Source: Dillenia suffruticosa (lineage: Eukaryota > Streptophyta > Magnoliopsida > Dilleniales > Dilleniaceae). From it: a DNA stretch of 64,000 nucleotides. Under the pieces are notes generated by a model, which was not told the origin of the DNA, did no database searches, and saw nothing but the letters and a program-made list of their open reading frames with translations. Below are positions 12,488 through 24,592 of the stretch, piece after piece (positions within the stretch are counted from its first letter, which is position 1; each line of letters begins with the position of its first letter). The DNA is taken from NCBI GenBank assembly GCA_033439265.1, contig JAVTVX010000012.1:30636761-30700760 (forward strand), read 5' to 3'. The position numbers and the translations under genes are program-made.

Positions 12488-12712
12488 TCAATAAATTGTT
12501 AAATTTGTCTTAAGACTTACCATATAAATATCAATCCTTTGGTTTTGTGCATCAATCCTTTGATTTTGTTCGTCAATCCTTTGGTTGATTTTTTCCAATT
12601 TCTTGTCAACATGCAAATGATATTCTTTGATTTTTACAACAGTTTCTTGCATTATAATTTCTTGCCTTTTGATATATTCTTCGATGGCTTCATACTCAAT
12701 CTCTTTTACCAT
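12488..12712 (-). pseudogene. Short gag-like coiled-coil frame just after the primer site
   Basis: A 75-residue frame starting 30 bp after the primer-binding site, where gag begins in LTR retrotransposons. It is Lys/Glu/Gln-rich, with a repeated NQRIDEQ/NQRIDAQ heptad near residues 44-62 that suggests a coiled coil. Plant gypsy gag proteins often start with such a region. It ends early, which fits the large internal deletion. Confidence 0.45.
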
Positions 12713-12754
12713 TTTTTAATATTAACCAAAAATTCGTAAACTCTGATACTAATT

Positions 12755-13070
12755 TGTCACAACCCCGAGTAGGGTAAAGAAAGAATATGAGAGAAACAGA
12801 GAAATTAGAAAGAGAAGGAGAGAAAGAGAGATAGAGAGATATATAGAGAGAGAGAGAATACAAGGGAGAGTTTTCAATACAATTTCAATACATGTCATTA
12901 TATGTTTTAAAAACTACTATTTATACTATTTATACTAATTCTACTAATTATTTTATTTAACTACTAATCAAATATCATTAACTATTAACTAATCTAACGA
13001 TCACAATTAACCACTAACTATTTCTATTAATTATGATTAACTATTAATTTTATGATTAGTATTTGTTACA
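12755..13070 (-). repeat. 5' LTR of deleted gypsy-like element
   Basis: Starts TGTCAC and ends TGTTACA. It is followed by ATGTA, the second copy of the target-site duplication. Confidence 0.85.
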
Positions 13071-13075
13071 ATGTA

Positions 13076-15427
13076 ATAGGATAAGATTCGAGTCTCTTTA
13101 TCTATCAAATAAAAAAAAAAAATTACTAGCTGTGTACATGCACGTTGTTAAGACATAATCAAGCTTGCGGTTAGGATGGTTAAGTTGGTTAATAAACGAA
13201 TAACGTTAGCGGAGAAAAAAGTAATTGACAAGAAGGGTATTTTTTGCTATATAAATTAATTCTACTATTTTTAATTACTTTAGAATTTCAAGTTTGTGAG
13301 ATTGTGATTGAAATTTCATGAAAAAGTCAACCTATAATTAACAATAGATCTCATCACCGGAGAAGAAGTTTTGATGAAGAGAATAGGTAATTAAGAGCAC
13401 GGGATTAATGAAGGGGAGATATAACTCTCATCATTCACTTCATAAGAGCACAAGAGATTTGTAAGTTAGATCTTAACTGATACCGTTTTCTTTTTAGTCT
13501 TGAGTTTAATATTTTTGTAATGCTCCTATTACACAGCATAACTGAGAGAGTGGGCAAATATTCAATTCCGGACGTGGGAGGCCAAATTCCCTATTCCCAA
13601 TTGAGCAGATTGTAGATAATGCCTATGGGTAGGGTTATGGATTTACATAAGAATAATTAAGGATGTTAATGGGCGGCTAATCACATGTATGGAGGTTGTG
13701 GTTTGGGCTCAAAAAGTTACAAGTAAGCGTAGCCCCCACACAAATAAGTGGATAACGTAGAACATCATCATCTCACAAACCCTCTTGATTATGGGCTGCT
13801 CATTATCCCCCTCCTAACTTTTTTGACTAAATAAGAAAGATAATCCGAGAGATAACAATCTCTTATTGGTATAATAATTAAATATTAATATTTTTTAAAT
13901 AATATTTTATATTTAAATTTTATATATAAAAAAATAGATGTTAAAAAAATTTATATTTTAAAATTTTAATTCAATTTAAATTAAATTTAATTGATTTATA
14001 GATGGTTTATAAGAGAGAGAGAGAGGGGGGGGGGTTGGTGTGGCACGTTTTGGTCGGTGTTCTTTTACCCTAAGCGAAAGCGATTTTGGTAACACCAAAA
14101 TTCAGGATTAATTGCGTCTAAATGATTGACCAAATTTATTACGTCGATCGAGAGTTTTGTATGGCCGATTGAAAAATTGAAACCAAGCAGTTAATTCCCC
14201 CCCCCCCCCCCCCCCAAAAAAAATAAAGAAGGTTGGAAGGTTTTTTTTCCCTTATTCGTGGAATCATTTCAAAAACTATAACGATTTATTTTCATCTTTT
14301 TAAGATCCTAATATAAGGTTTATTTTTTCAATTTAGGAAAAGAGAAATATTACCCTTATAGCTGTTTATATTTTGATCTTACTTTAATTTTACCAAAAAA
14401 AAAAAAAAAAAAAAATCAATGCTTGAGAACTTATTTGTGAGTTTAACAAAATGGATATATCTTTATTGACAAATATTTTGGTCCCCTGTCCCCGCCACCG
14501 CGATTTCATGATATTCACATGATCTTTATTGAAAGATATTTAATTTAATTAGATAGTATTTTACTACCTTCATATATTTATAATAAAAATCAAAAGCATA
14601 AGTTTAAATAATTACAATAGTTATTATTATTTTACATCACAATTATTATTATTATTATTATTTATAATAAAATTTGAAAAATATATAAAAAAGTTGACTC
14701 TGGTCCATGCGTGTAAACAAAAGAGCATGGTCCGTCCCATGGTAACGTGATTTTTGGTTGAAGAAAATTTATAATAAAATTTAAAATTACATTATGCATT
14801 TCAGAAAAAATTAGTGACTTGTCTAAATCTATCAAAAATTGCCAAATGGGTCTCCATCTATCAAAAAGTGACCCTCTAGGAAGGAACAAGCATTGACCAT
14901 ATGGACAAATCTACAAATCTAAGATAAAGCCAATCGAGACTTTTTCTCTCTCCTTTTCAGTTTCTTAGCTATTTTCAAGTCTCACCTCAAATAATCTTGT
15001 TTTTTCTATAAATAAATAAATAAATAAATAAATAAATTACCCACAATTGTTTTGTTGCGAAGTAATTATTGACAATTTCGATGTGACGATTTACTTTTTT
15101 TTTTATGATAATTATGTTAGCACTTAATATCAAAATATTTTTACTATTCTAATTAAAATTAATAAATATAACTTAACGGCTGTGCACCCAATAATTTTTT
15201 TAGTAAAATAATTTTGAATTTTAATAGTAATTTAATTTTTCATAATGGAAGATTATAAATATTCTAAAAAAATAAAAAAAAAATTAAAATGATTTAGACT
15301 CAAATTATTAACATCAAAATTTTATGAAAATACACTTAACTGGGTGACTTGAGTCAAATGTCATATCCACATATTAATTCTTATTAATTTTAATATATAA
15401 AAATAAATAAATCAAGAATAAAACAAA

Positions 15428-15470
<43 letters not shown>

Positions 15471-17519
15471 ACTCTCGGGCGCACACGCATATCCTAGACC
15501 TGCCGTAAATGTCACTGCCAAAGACGACAAAACTTTTACAAAGTTATGGTCAGAATTGATTCAGCGGCAAAATGTTTTTTTTTCTTTAAAAAATAAAATA
15601 GAAAAATGAATTGGAGATGATGAAAAAGCAATACTGGGATGTCTTTGTCTTTAATTTTCCATATATTCTTTTTATGGAACAAGTCGTCCCTTGTTGTCTT
15701 ATGACTCATTGCATCATGCTTTTGATGGTTGAGACTGTTGCATTGTGGAAAAGGGAACTATACTATACCCCTCATTAAAAAAAAAATAATAATCAAAATT
15801 AAAAATAATAATCAAAATAAAGAAAAGAATGGATTTTTGATAGGACCATGACTAAATGTGATTGATTGCAAAATAATATTCTAAAAGGAAAATATTTTAT
15901 TAAAAGGGGAAATTATTACATGCGATTGATTGAAAAATAAACCCTTTTTGGTTTGGTCTTAGCCATCCCACCGGGCCCAATTGATGGCCTTTGTCAACAG
16001 TCTATCGGTGTGGAAAACTTCGGATGCTTTTGACAAATGGATGGTCAGACCAAGTGCCCAAATAACCTTTATTTATTTATTTATTACGACCAAAGACACA
16101 TCTCTGGTTTAATTTTTAAAATTTAAATTTATTTTTTAAAAAAAAAAAATAAGTATAAAATGGTTGGTATTATATACCAATGTAATAAAACTTATAAAAT
16201 GAAAGTATAAAGTCAGTACGACACGACACATAAGTTTTGCACTATTAATGACATGCCACGCAGAGTATCCTATTGGGATTCTTGTCTTAGAAATGTTGCA
16301 ATATGAATGAAAGACTTTAGTAGTGTGAATTGAGTTTCAAGAGAATAGGATTAACTTTTTCCCTAACAATGAGAAAAGGGTGCACCTAATCTTAGGCCAT
16401 GTACTCAAAACAAGAAATTGCTTTGCAGGAAAAAAAAAAATGTAATAATTAATTGCATTTTACTTTTTCTTGTGAATGAATTGAAAACATAAATAAAAAA
16501 AAAAAAAAATCACAAATTCAATGCTTGCAAAGGATGCTTGAGGAACAAGTCATGGCAAAATTAACAAGTCACCATCTCTAATTTTCTAGTCTTAATTTTT
16601 TTTTTTGGAACATGAAAATGAAAATAAAATAAAATATTGAGATAGATTTATTTTTTAATTTATAGGAGATTCCCAATTTAGAACTACACAATATGATCCA
16701 CTCTCAATTTAACTTCCTTGCGTCGTATAATTATTAAATAAATCATAATTATTTATCAAGTATCAGACATACTCTTTTAAAAAAATTATTAGGTGTATCA
16801 ACTATGATTTCTTTATAAATTAGCAATCATAGGTTTATTTTATAATTTTATCAAAAAAAAAGGTTACTACCTTTTTTCTTAAAACTGATGTGAGCACTAT
16901 TTGCCTATCTTATAAAATAAGGTGGATTCTCCCAAGAGTTCAAGTCTCAATTTCCTACTTCTATGGTCAAGGACCTTCCTCCAAATTATTTTCTTGATCA
17001 CTAAGTAATAATTAATTAGTTATTTTGAGCATAAAATTTTTCTTCTTTTCTTCTTTTCTTCTTTCCGTCATGGTCATCACCATTACACTCTCTAATCATG
17101 ATGTGATGGTCCTTGTAAAAAATTCATAAAAAAAATATCAAAACAAATCAATTTGATAAATCCACCTTGCAAGACAACCGCCATAGCAATCATGAAGAAA
17201 GCATATCATAACTTGAGTGAGCCCCTTCACCAATCGGTGAAATTTGATTGCACCATGCACATTGGGTGGGTTAGCAAAATTGAGAGTGTCTTGGCCAGCT
17301 TGTCATCATCCTGTGGTTGATTGATTGATTCATGTTGTCTTCTTTGTACTCATTCCAAGAGTATTGCTCCTTTCTCATTATTTTATTCCTTCTTTTATAA
17401 ACCACTTGTTTGAATAGTTTGATACTTAAAAAGAGTAAAGCTCTCTCCAGATATATACTTCTATTCATTTCCATTTTTTATCGGTCAGTTTGGAATTAAT
17501 GAACTCGATTATGAGTTAG
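13076..17519. other. Gene-free AT-rich stretch with homopolymers and a CT microsatellite
   Basis: Contains a C run (about 14196-14215), an A run (about 14394-14415), TAAA tetranucleotide repeats (about 15010-15037) and the CT microsatellite at 15431-15466. The 75-residue frame at 14662-14889 has no recognisable domain. No gene or RNA gene is supported. Confidence 0.5.
15431..15466. repeat. (CT)n microsatellite
   Basis: About 18 uninterrupted CT units. Confidence 0.95.
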
Positions 17520-17701
17520 GTCTCTTTTTTTTTGTTATAACTAATTGGTATCTGAATTTATATTTTGATTAATCTGATTAAAATATTATTATATTTAATT
17601 TAGAGAAGTTCTAATGACATAATATTTTTTATTTTTAGATTACGAATCTAAAACTTAATTAAGAGATGTAAAACGCTTATCCACTAAATTGACCGTTATG
17701 A
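17520..17701 (-). mobile_element. SINE copy, minus strand
   Basis: Shares the tail of the local SINE family: T-run at the low-coordinate end, then ATTTTGATTAATCTGATTAAA-like sequence. The head has a degenerate internal promoter region. Flanks ATGAGTTAG (17511-17519) and ATGACTTAG (17702-17710) fit a target duplication with one change. Confidence 0.55.
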
Positions 17702-18096
17702 ATGACTTAGCTAATTAATATGGTAAAGATTTCTAGAGTTATTCCCTACCCCTGCATCACTAGACGACTTTGAGTATGAGTATAAAGATTTTGTTTCTTA
17801 TAGGGTAAAAATTTTCTTGTTTATTTAGACACGATTTTATATAAAATGATTTCTTATTTAATTATATAAAGAAAATTAGATTTGCTCTGTTCTTGTTGAT
17901 TCCTCTGTTTTCAGAGTTAGGTGTCTTTCATTGCCATTAGGCCTAGCATTCAACTTCAGTTTTGCTTTTGAATCTGCCAACTTTGTCCAAAACTTGCGCC
18001 TCAACAATTCACCAATCGAAATCTGAATTATATCAGATCTTGCAGAATAAAACAAACAGAATAATTAATGACTGAAAAGTGTAACTATATACTCAT

Positions 18097-18102
18097 TTTA
18101 TT
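18097..18102 (-). terminator. Possible polyadenylation signal of the NCED gene
   Basis: AATAAA on the minus strand, about 400 bp past the stop codon. The distance is plausible for a plant 3' UTR, but AATAAA is common in AT-rich DNA, so the call is weak. Confidence 0.3.
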
Positions 18103-18501
18103 TTCTATACAAGTAATAAAAACCATAGGAGAGAAGGGAGCAGAACAGGCATCTTCTCCTTCATCTTTTTCACAGTACAAAGAGTGAAAGATAAAAACAA
18201 GGAAAGGAAATGGAAAAATGAATAAAATAAAATAAAAAAGAAACAGAAACCAGCTGAGCTTCTGCACTACCTATACTGTCCAAAAAGCTACAAGCAGGTT
18301 TCTCTGTCCAAAACCCCCTCACAACGAAAAAAAAAAAACCTAATAAAAAAACCCCAAAAATCACCAAAAGTGTTTCTTGGGATCAAAAGCATTTTTTGGG
18401 TTTTTTACTTTAAGGGAAAGAATCCGGGGACCTCCCTCTAGACATCATCCCTCTGGTAAATCTCCCCCCCTTTTGGAACATCTACTGGTAATACAGGAAT
18501 A

Positions 18502-20343
18502 TTAAGCTTGATTCTTCAAATCTTTGGCGCTCACAAATGTGCCATGAAAACCATAAGGCACACGGGAAGGCAACTTGACTGTTGCCTCCAATTTTAATGT
18601 CTTCGAATTCACAATCTCCAGCTCTGATTTCCACTTCTTTTCGTCGTGCACGAATGCCAATATATACCCATCATCTTCCCCATCCGAATTTCCATTTCTT
18701 GGCAAGAAAAAGGGCTCCCCACCATATTTGTTATCTCCATAGTAGAATTTCTCCACTTTTCCTGTTTGGAGATCAACCTTTGCAAAGCCTGACACCTTAG
18801 GCCAGGGCTCAGCAATTGCTAGATATGCGAACCGGGTTTTTCTCCCCAGTAAATTCCGGTTTACCATTCCTGCTTCCAAATTGACTTGCTCTGACTCTGC
18901 AATGATTGGTTTCCGGGTTGAATTTCCAGTTTTGAGATTTAACCGGATTTCGGACAGCACACTCTGCAAATTCTCGTCGCTTTCGTTGAAAATAGAATCC
19001 GGTGGAGTCATGCAGGAACCTATGACGACAACCTCGTTGGTTTCAGGCTCTTCCCAAGCATTCCATAAGTGGAAACAGAAGCAATCGGGGACATCGACCC
19101 AGGTAATGTCTTCTGCATTCGTCGCTTCTTTCCTTAAAATCCCAAACCTCGACATCTTGTTCTTATCATAAATCACCGGAGAGCCGCCGCTGATCATTTC
19201 CTGGAGCTTGAACACCACCTGCTGGTCGGGTATGATTACGAAATTCTCGGTGATTGCGAAGTCGTGCATCATGGTCGGCACCGGCAGAGGAATTTCAACA
19301 TTTGGTGATTTCGTTCCGTCGGGTGAGAATTTGAAGTATTTAAGGTAAGGCTTTTGTACAACATCGTAGCTGAGAGCGAAGAGCTCACCAGAATCTGGGT
19401 CGAGCTTTGGGTGTGCAATCATGGTTGATATTAGTTGGCCGTTAAAATCATAACGCCCAACTGTTGACAAATCACCTGATTGATTGATTCTCACTTGGTA
19501 CGGAATATCATCCTCGGACATCGCGAGAAGCCGGTCGTTGAAGTAGACAAGTCCGGCGTTGGCTACACCTGTACCGTGACTGTGGTCGAGAATTCCGAAA
19601 AGGCCGCGCGCATAGAAGAGAAGGAGCCGAGCTATGCCGGAGTGGCTGTGAAGTTCTCCAATGGCTTTTGGGAACATTGGCCGACCCAATTCTCTTTCCT
19701 GAAGTAATCTGTGTGTTTCTGTGAATCGGCAAGCATAGCTGGCAGAGCCATTTTCAAGCTTTACAGCATGGATCATGCCATCGCCGTCGAAGAAATGGTG
19801 ACCGGCGATTGGCTCGAACAAAGGGTTGGCACCGTTGCGGACGTAAACGCCGGAAATGCAATCTGGGATTGTTCCGGCGACCGGAAGAGATCGCCGGACT
19901 GGTTTTTCAGGTACAGGAGAAAAGTTTCCGGCTATTTGGACTCTGGGGTCGGCCGTTTTCGGGAGGGGGCTTTCTTTCTCCTTAGCGATCAAGGCTGCTT
20001 CAACCATGTCCAAGGCCATGGCTGCAGCCCTTTGAATTAGGTTCCACTTGGGTTGTTGGTGTTTGTGAGTTTTTGGTTTAGTATCACCGAAGTCTTCTTT
20101 GGTTATTAGGGATTGTTGGTGGGGTTGTTTTGGGAAATGGAGGACTGAAGGTGATTGTAAGGCAGAGTGGATCTGCATACCACCATTACTGCAATTGCCA
20201 CCACCACCTCTTCTGCCGTTGGGCTTCTTGTTGCTGTTCTTCAAGGAAATGAATTTTGACGGAAAGCCCAAATCAACTGTTGGTGGATTTGTCAATTGGG
20301 CTGTGGTCCATGGATATGAATTTGTTGTAGCAGCAGAAGCCAT
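18502..20343 (-). CDS. NCED: 9-cis-epoxycarotenoid dioxygenase (NCED), chloroplast
   Basis: Cleaves 9-cis-violaxanthin/9'-cis-neoxanthin at the 11,12 double bond to xanthoxin, the committed step of abscisic acid synthesis in plastids. The single 613-residue exon is typical of intronless NCED genes (about 600 residues). Residues 1-60 are Ser/Asn/basic-rich, like a plastid transit peptide. Residues 100-120 form an amphipathic helix used in this family for thylakoid binding. The four iron-ligand histidines are all present: H311 (in MIAHPKLDP), H360 (MMHDFA), H425 (CFHLWNAW) and H600 (YGFHGTF). The start ATG lies in a CCATGG context and gives the expected full length. No frameshift or stop is seen. 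It is closest in style to the drought-induced NCED3/NCED1 group, which is inference; the paralogue number is not assigned. Confidence 0.97.
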   Translation of the reverse strand: MASAATTNSYPWTTAQLTNPPTVDLGFPSKFISLKNSNKKPNGRRGGGGNCSNGGMQIHSALQSPSVLHFPKQPHQQSLITKEDFGDTKPKTHKHQQPKWNLIQRAAAMALDMVEAALIAKEKESPLPKTADPRVQIAGNFSPVPEKPVRRSLPVAGTIPDCISGVYVRNGANPLFEPIAGHHFFDGDGMIHAVKLENGSASYACRFTETHRLLQERELGRPMFPKAIGELHSHSGIARLLLFYARGLFGILDHSHGTGVANAGLVYFNDRLLAMSEDDIPYQVRINQSGDLSTVGRYDFNGQLISTMIAHPKLDPDSGELFALSYDVVQKPYLKYFKFSPDGTKSPNVEIPLPVPTMMHDFAITENFVIIPDQQVVFKLQEMISGGSPVIYDKNKMSRFGILRKEATNAEDITWVDVPDCFCFHLWNAWEEPETNEVVVIGSCMTPPDSIFNESDENLQSVLSEIRLNLKTGNSTRKPIIAESEQVNLEAGMVNRNLLGRKTRFAYLAIAEPWPKVSGFAKVDLQTGKVEKFYYGDNKYGGEPFFLPRNGNSDGEDDGYILAFVHDEKKWKSELEIVNSKTLKLEATVKLPSRVPYGFHGTFVSAKDLKNQA

Positions 20344-20415
20344 GGAGAAGAGCCTTTTTTCCCAACTTCTAGCAGAGAGAGTATGTGTGTTTTTTGTGTT
20401 GTTTGGAGTAGTGTG

Positions 20416-20418
<3 letters not shown>

Positions 20419-20473
<55 letters not shown>
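20419..20473. repeat. (GA)n microsatellite in the NCED 5' leader
   Basis: About 27 GA units, read as (TC)n in the sense of the gene. They lie between the TATA box and the start codon, 76 bp upstream of the ATG. CT-rich leaders are common in plant genes and may affect expression; its length is likely polymorphic. Confidence 0.95.
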
Positions 20474-20475
<2 letters not shown>

Positions 20476-20530
20476 GGTTTTGAATATATTGATGTTTTAG
20501 TTTTGGGGGAAGAGGACGGGGGAAATGGGG

Positions 20531-20539
20531 TATATATAG
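20531..20539 (-). promoter_or_regulatory. Probable TATA box of NCED
   Basis: CTATATATA in the minus-strand sense, about 190 bp upstream of the start codon. It would place transcription start near 20500, just upstream of the TC tract. Confidence 0.65.
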
Positions 20540-20623
20540 TGAGGAATGAAAGAGAAGGGGCGGGGGGAGGGTGGGAGGGGGGTTATTTTAATTGGAGGTC
20601 CACCTCAGACACCTAAGAGAAGA

Positions 20624-20631
20624 CCACGTGG
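20624..20631 (-). promoter_or_regulatory. G-box / ABRE-like element upstream of NCED
   Basis: Perfect palindrome CCACGTGG about 285 bp upstream of the ATG. CACGTG G-boxes bind bZIP/bHLH factors, and a G-box is known to matter in drought induction of Arabidopsis NCED3. Function here is inferred. Confidence 0.55.
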
Positions 20632-20963
20632 TGGATTTGTGGAAAGGGCACTTTGGGATTGACATTGCTACGAAGTTGACAATGGGTGGGGTTGCGCTAC
20701 ATTGCTTGCCTGAAACCATGACACGACCATATGTTTTTGTTGCACAGAAGAGAGAAAGCAAATGGGAGAGGGTTCTATAATTGGAGGAGGCGGCTTAATT
20801 TAAGGACCAATAAGTGTAGAATTTTAGAGTCAGAAGACACACTCATACCCACAGAAAGTAGACTGAAAATGAGACCCTTCCCCCAAGCCTAAGTTTTCTT
20901 TCTTTCCCATATTTGCATAAAACTCCGCGTCCTTCCCTCTTCGATTGTCGCACCACCTCCCAA

Positions 20964-20972
20964 CCACGTGGC
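20964..20972 (-). promoter_or_regulatory. Second G-box / ABRE-like element upstream of NCED
   Basis: CCACGTGGC, containing the ABRE core ACGTGGC, about 625 bp upstream of the ATG. It pairs with the proximal G-box. ABRE plus a coupling element is typical for ABA or dehydration response; function here is inferred. Confidence 0.5.
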
Positions 20973-21234
20973 TCAACCAGGAAATCTTGGTCACATCAAA
21001 AGATCCCACACGCTCATCACCTCCCCCCCTCCCCCCTTCCCCCTCCCCCTTTATTTTCTTCTTTAAAATAATCCCCGTCGATATATAAAATAATATTTCA
21101 ATTAATTTAATTTAAATATTTATAAAATTTTATTTAAAAAATAATTTAGTATAATTTTTCTCATTATTTTTAAATTTGAAATATTAAAATTGATTAAAAA
21201 AATTTTATATTTTATCTCGTTAAATCGTTTACAT

Positions 21235-21236
<2 letters not shown>

Positions 21237-21296
<60 letters not shown>
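21237..21296. repeat. (TC)n microsatellite
   Basis: About 30 uninterrupted TC units. The Arg/Glu repeat in the minus frame is an artefact of this tract. Confidence 0.95.
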
Positions 21297-21299
<3 letters not shown>

Positions 21300-22318
21300 G
21301 AAACATAAAGTAATAAACAAACACCTAAGCTAACGGGGGATTTAGTTAAAGTGGCCTTTTTCACCTAATTAAATTTTTATAAAGTGGTCCCTTTTTGTCT
21401 GCGACCACCAGCACATTCCGTTGCCCAATTAAACTATTTTTTGTGGCTAAGCTGACCCCCTTTTTTTCTCAAATTAATTTGTTACCATCAATTATGGGTC
21501 TCGACGAGACCAATATATGAATATGGTTTCTGTCTCTGATTTTCTTACTAAATTTGATTTTCTTATTAATTATTAGTATTATTTTTTTCAAAGGGGAAAC
21601 TCAAATTTAAGACTCATTATAGTTTATTGGCTTATGATTACTATTATTATCATTATTATTACTTTTGTGTTTGTCATTGCAGCTATCATTTTTAATTTCT
21701 TGACTTGTACATATGCGGTAACAAGCGGAGAAATTATATGATTTTTTATTTATTTGTAAAGCTTCATTTTACTGCAAAATCACGAAGGAGAAAGTAATAT
21801 ATATATATATATATATATTAGTTTCTCTTAGAGGTCCCCTAGCTGTTTGATCTTTAGTGCCATGGACGATTGGTACCACACTGTAGGAAAATTTCCGCCA
21901 ATGTTAACCAAAGGTTGGATACCTCTTTTTAATGCCGAAAACCAAACCGATATCGGCTTCACATTCCAAACGCCCAAAAAAGCCAATAGAAATCGCCATC
22001 TGCAGGCAGAGAGAGAGAAGGGGGGGGGGGAGGGAGGGAGGGGAGATTAAAACGATTGGATATAATGGGTCTTCTCCCATCGTACTGCAAATACAAACAT
22101 TAAAGTCAAGAAAATTGAGCGGAAAAGGGAGAATGGTAGCGGGTAGATTCTATTACTTAAGTTGTCTCTGACGACACAAACATATTCACTCAATAACAAT
22201 CAAACTAGCGATTTGTATATTTTTAAATTATTTTATTTTCTTGGAAGTTTATATCAAAATATGGTCTCAATCGAGACTACACACGCAAGTGTTAAAAAAT
22301 AATTTTGTTAAGGTACAT
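21300..22318. other. Gene-free stretch
   Basis: Contains a short AT dinucleotide run (about 21798-21819) and a G/GA-rich run (22005-22045). The frames at 21847-22171 have no domain and overlap the purine tract. Confidence 0.45.
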
Positions 22319-22333
22319 ATAAACCTCTCCAAA

Positions 22334-22429
22334 CATTGATGAGTTTTGATTCAAGTGGTATCAAGTCTCATTTCTCTTATAATAAATTTAGATTTAAGTC
22401 TCATTATAAACCAAAAAAATAAAAAAAAA
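22334..22429 (+). mobile_element. Short tRNA-like retroposon with poly(A) tail
   Basis: A 96-bp insert flanked by a perfect 15-bp direct repeat, ATAAACCTCTCCAAA (22319-22333 and 22430-22444). The body has a box A-like word (GATTCAAGTGGT) and, about 45 bp on, a box B-like word (GATTTAAGTCTC). It then ends in an A-rich tail. This is the expected shape of a tRNA-derived SINE or retroposed tRNA pseudogene mobilised by LINE machinery. Confidence 0.7.
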
Positions 22430-22723
22430 ATAAACCTCTCCAAATGTCCAGAGTAGCATCACCATCTAAAGAAAGGTTATAAAAAGAAAAATTTAAGCAT
22501 GGCGCACGAAATAATTAATTTATTTGAAGAGCATATAGTAACTGTAGAGTTACATATAATATGATCTCTTTATTTTAGTGTGGCAATGGAAATATTTACC
22601 CCTCTATTGGGGGGCAAGTGACCCTTAGGTGTCCTAAATAAACAGCATTGTGCACATCAGTTTCACATTATTATTTTCCTTTGGCAAATCTAATGTCCTG
22701 ATTCATCTACCCCTAAACTAATT

Positions 22724-22726
<3 letters not shown>

Positions 22727-22768
<42 letters not shown>
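22727..22768. repeat. (TC)n microsatellite
   Basis: About 21 TC units. Confidence 0.95.
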
Positions 22769-22773
<5 letters not shown>

Positions 22774-22904
22774 TTATTCACTTGATGATAAAAGGGTTTG
22801 ACAGAAATCCAATCATCAACTTACAAACTTGTCCCCTATGGCATTTTATAATCACTGGGCAAAACTTTATAATAATGGTATAAAGCCTGGTATTAACGAC
22901 TTTT

Positions 22905-23075
22905 AGATCTAGTGAGAGAATACTAAATTTTTTTATATAATTTCTTGAATTTGAGTTTTGAAAATACAAACGCGTATGTTCAGAGAGCTAACACCTAAAT
23001 TGAGCTTCATAATTAGTTGAATCGGATCAGTAAAATTTCTAAATACTGTGATCAAATAATAATAAAATAATGATA
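22905..23075 (+). mobile_element. Diverged SINE copy
   Basis: Head word TTGAATTTGAGTTTTGA and tail word GTTGAATCGGATCAGTAAAA match the order seen in the other copies of the local SINE family. No clean target duplication was found. Confidence 0.45.
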
Positions 23076-23639
23076 TAAGGCTTAATCTTCCTAATGTCAT
23101 GGATGACTCTAAAACAATGGTGTGGTTGAATAAACATATAATATTTTTCATCAATATACTCAATAATGGACATTGTGATAGGTGTGCTTTTCGCCCCCAC
23201 CGTTCGATTACTGTCGACACCAATCGGGCCAGCTTAGATGCTACATCTGTCCATTTCTAATGTGGAAAATTTTAATAACACCTACCATGGTACTCGTTTT
23301 CTTGATCATATTGTAAACAAAACACACTAGTCTCCCCCCTCCCCATTGGTGCAACTATGAGTGAAAATCAAATCTTTCTAAAGCAAGTCTATGCATGTTT
23401 TTCTATATTTCTGTCCAATATGTGCTATGTGTGAAGTGTTTATGTCTGTGTAGTTGTTTGGCTGGATTTCATGCTACTGCAAATAGAATAACTCTCATGG
23501 TTAGCCCGATGTTGGGTGATAATATTTTTTAGAACAAGTCAATGCAAAATCTTCTATATATTTGTGTAAGATGTTATTCTGAATTATCTATGCTGACAGG
23601 TGGTAGTTAAAATTTTCACTTTTCCACTATAAAAAAGGG

Positions 23640-23845
23640 TCAAAATCGATCTGAATTCATATCATTCTAGATGTTTTTCTCATAGATAAGAGTAATAGAT
23701 CTTTTAAATAAATTTTGAATTCGACATCTGAGAATAAAAAAAATTATATTGGGAGAATTTTTTTTGAATTGAACCCGATAATGATCGAATCAGATTAGTC
23801 GAAATATAACTATAAATGTTGATTGATTTAAAACAAAAAATTACA
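23640..23845 (+). mobile_element. Diverged SINE copy
   Basis: Contains the family tail GATCGAATCAGATTAGTCGAA and an A-rich end at about 23832-23840. The head is weakly conserved and no target duplication was identified. Confidence 0.45.
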
Positions 23846-24581
23846 AGTTTGCAATTTAACTTAATTTCTCACCATTATTTACTTTAGTTATTGGAGGGTG
23901 TTTTTAATGACCTACGTGGAGCACCTCTTAGGTGTGAAATGCTCGATCAAACCTGTCTATTCATTTGGTTTTTTATTCATCCGCGTGCACTGTGTTTTCA
24001 AAAATTTATTCTCGAGCTAGTTCCTGCTTGAATCCGTGCTGGAACAACAATAATAGAGAAAAAAAAACAAATAATGCAAGGGCAGCCCTGATCTTGACAA
24101 CAACAATCAATTGCTGACGAGAGAAAAAGAGAACAAAAAACTATTGGTTTCTGAGACACCTACGCAAAGTAATAGTAACAATCAAATGAAATGGACCTAC
24201 CGCCAAAAGGCAGCATGTTCATGGAAATAAGTAAAGGAGTCTCTTTTCGCGTAAAGAGATAATCAAAAGGGGAAAATGATATAAATCTTAAGGCACAATG
24301 GAGTGCTTCCACGTGGAAATGGAATATTACTTTCGTATACCTGATGATCTTCTAGTAGTGCTCTCGTGGCAGCTAACGATTAAGTGTTTTAGATTCTTTT
24401 AATCTTAAGACCAAGTCAAACTGTTTGGACCGTGTCAACCATTGTTTTGGTCTGAGTAAGGAGAAATTAATTCCTTAAAAATTAATTCAACCCAAATCAA
24501 ATTTAAATAAAAATTATTGAATATGGATATTTTATAAAAAGATGTCTGTATTTGTTGGGCTAATCCATTTTCATGCAACTA
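23846..24581. other. Gene-free stretch
   Basis: No coding frame of note, RNA gene or bounded repeat was seen. Confidence 0.45.
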
Positions 24582-24592
24582 AAACCTACCCC

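Larger units (their letters stand above)
11603..13070 (-). mobile_element. Internally deleted LTR retrotransposon, probably Ty3/gypsy-derived
   Basis: LTRs at 11603-11894 and 12755-13070 start TGTCACAACCCCGAGTAGG and end TGTTACA. A perfect 5-bp target duplication, ATGTA, is at 11598-11602 and 13071-13075. In minus orientation the primer site (12741-12753, TAGTATCAGAG-like) follows the right LTR. The interior is only 860 bp. It holds a short gag-like frame and, next to the 3' LTR, residues like the F-Q-D-K-N-V-F end of gypsy polyproteins. That lineage is an inference from weak matches. Confidence 0.85.

Noticed and set aside
18582-20040. Plus-strand frames inside the NCED locus
   Set aside because: They are antisense to an intact, well-conserved gene and have no domain of their own.
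20099-20780. Plus-strand frames across the NCED promoter, including an Arg/Glu repeat
   Set aside because: The repeat is the GA microsatellite read as codons; there is no domain.
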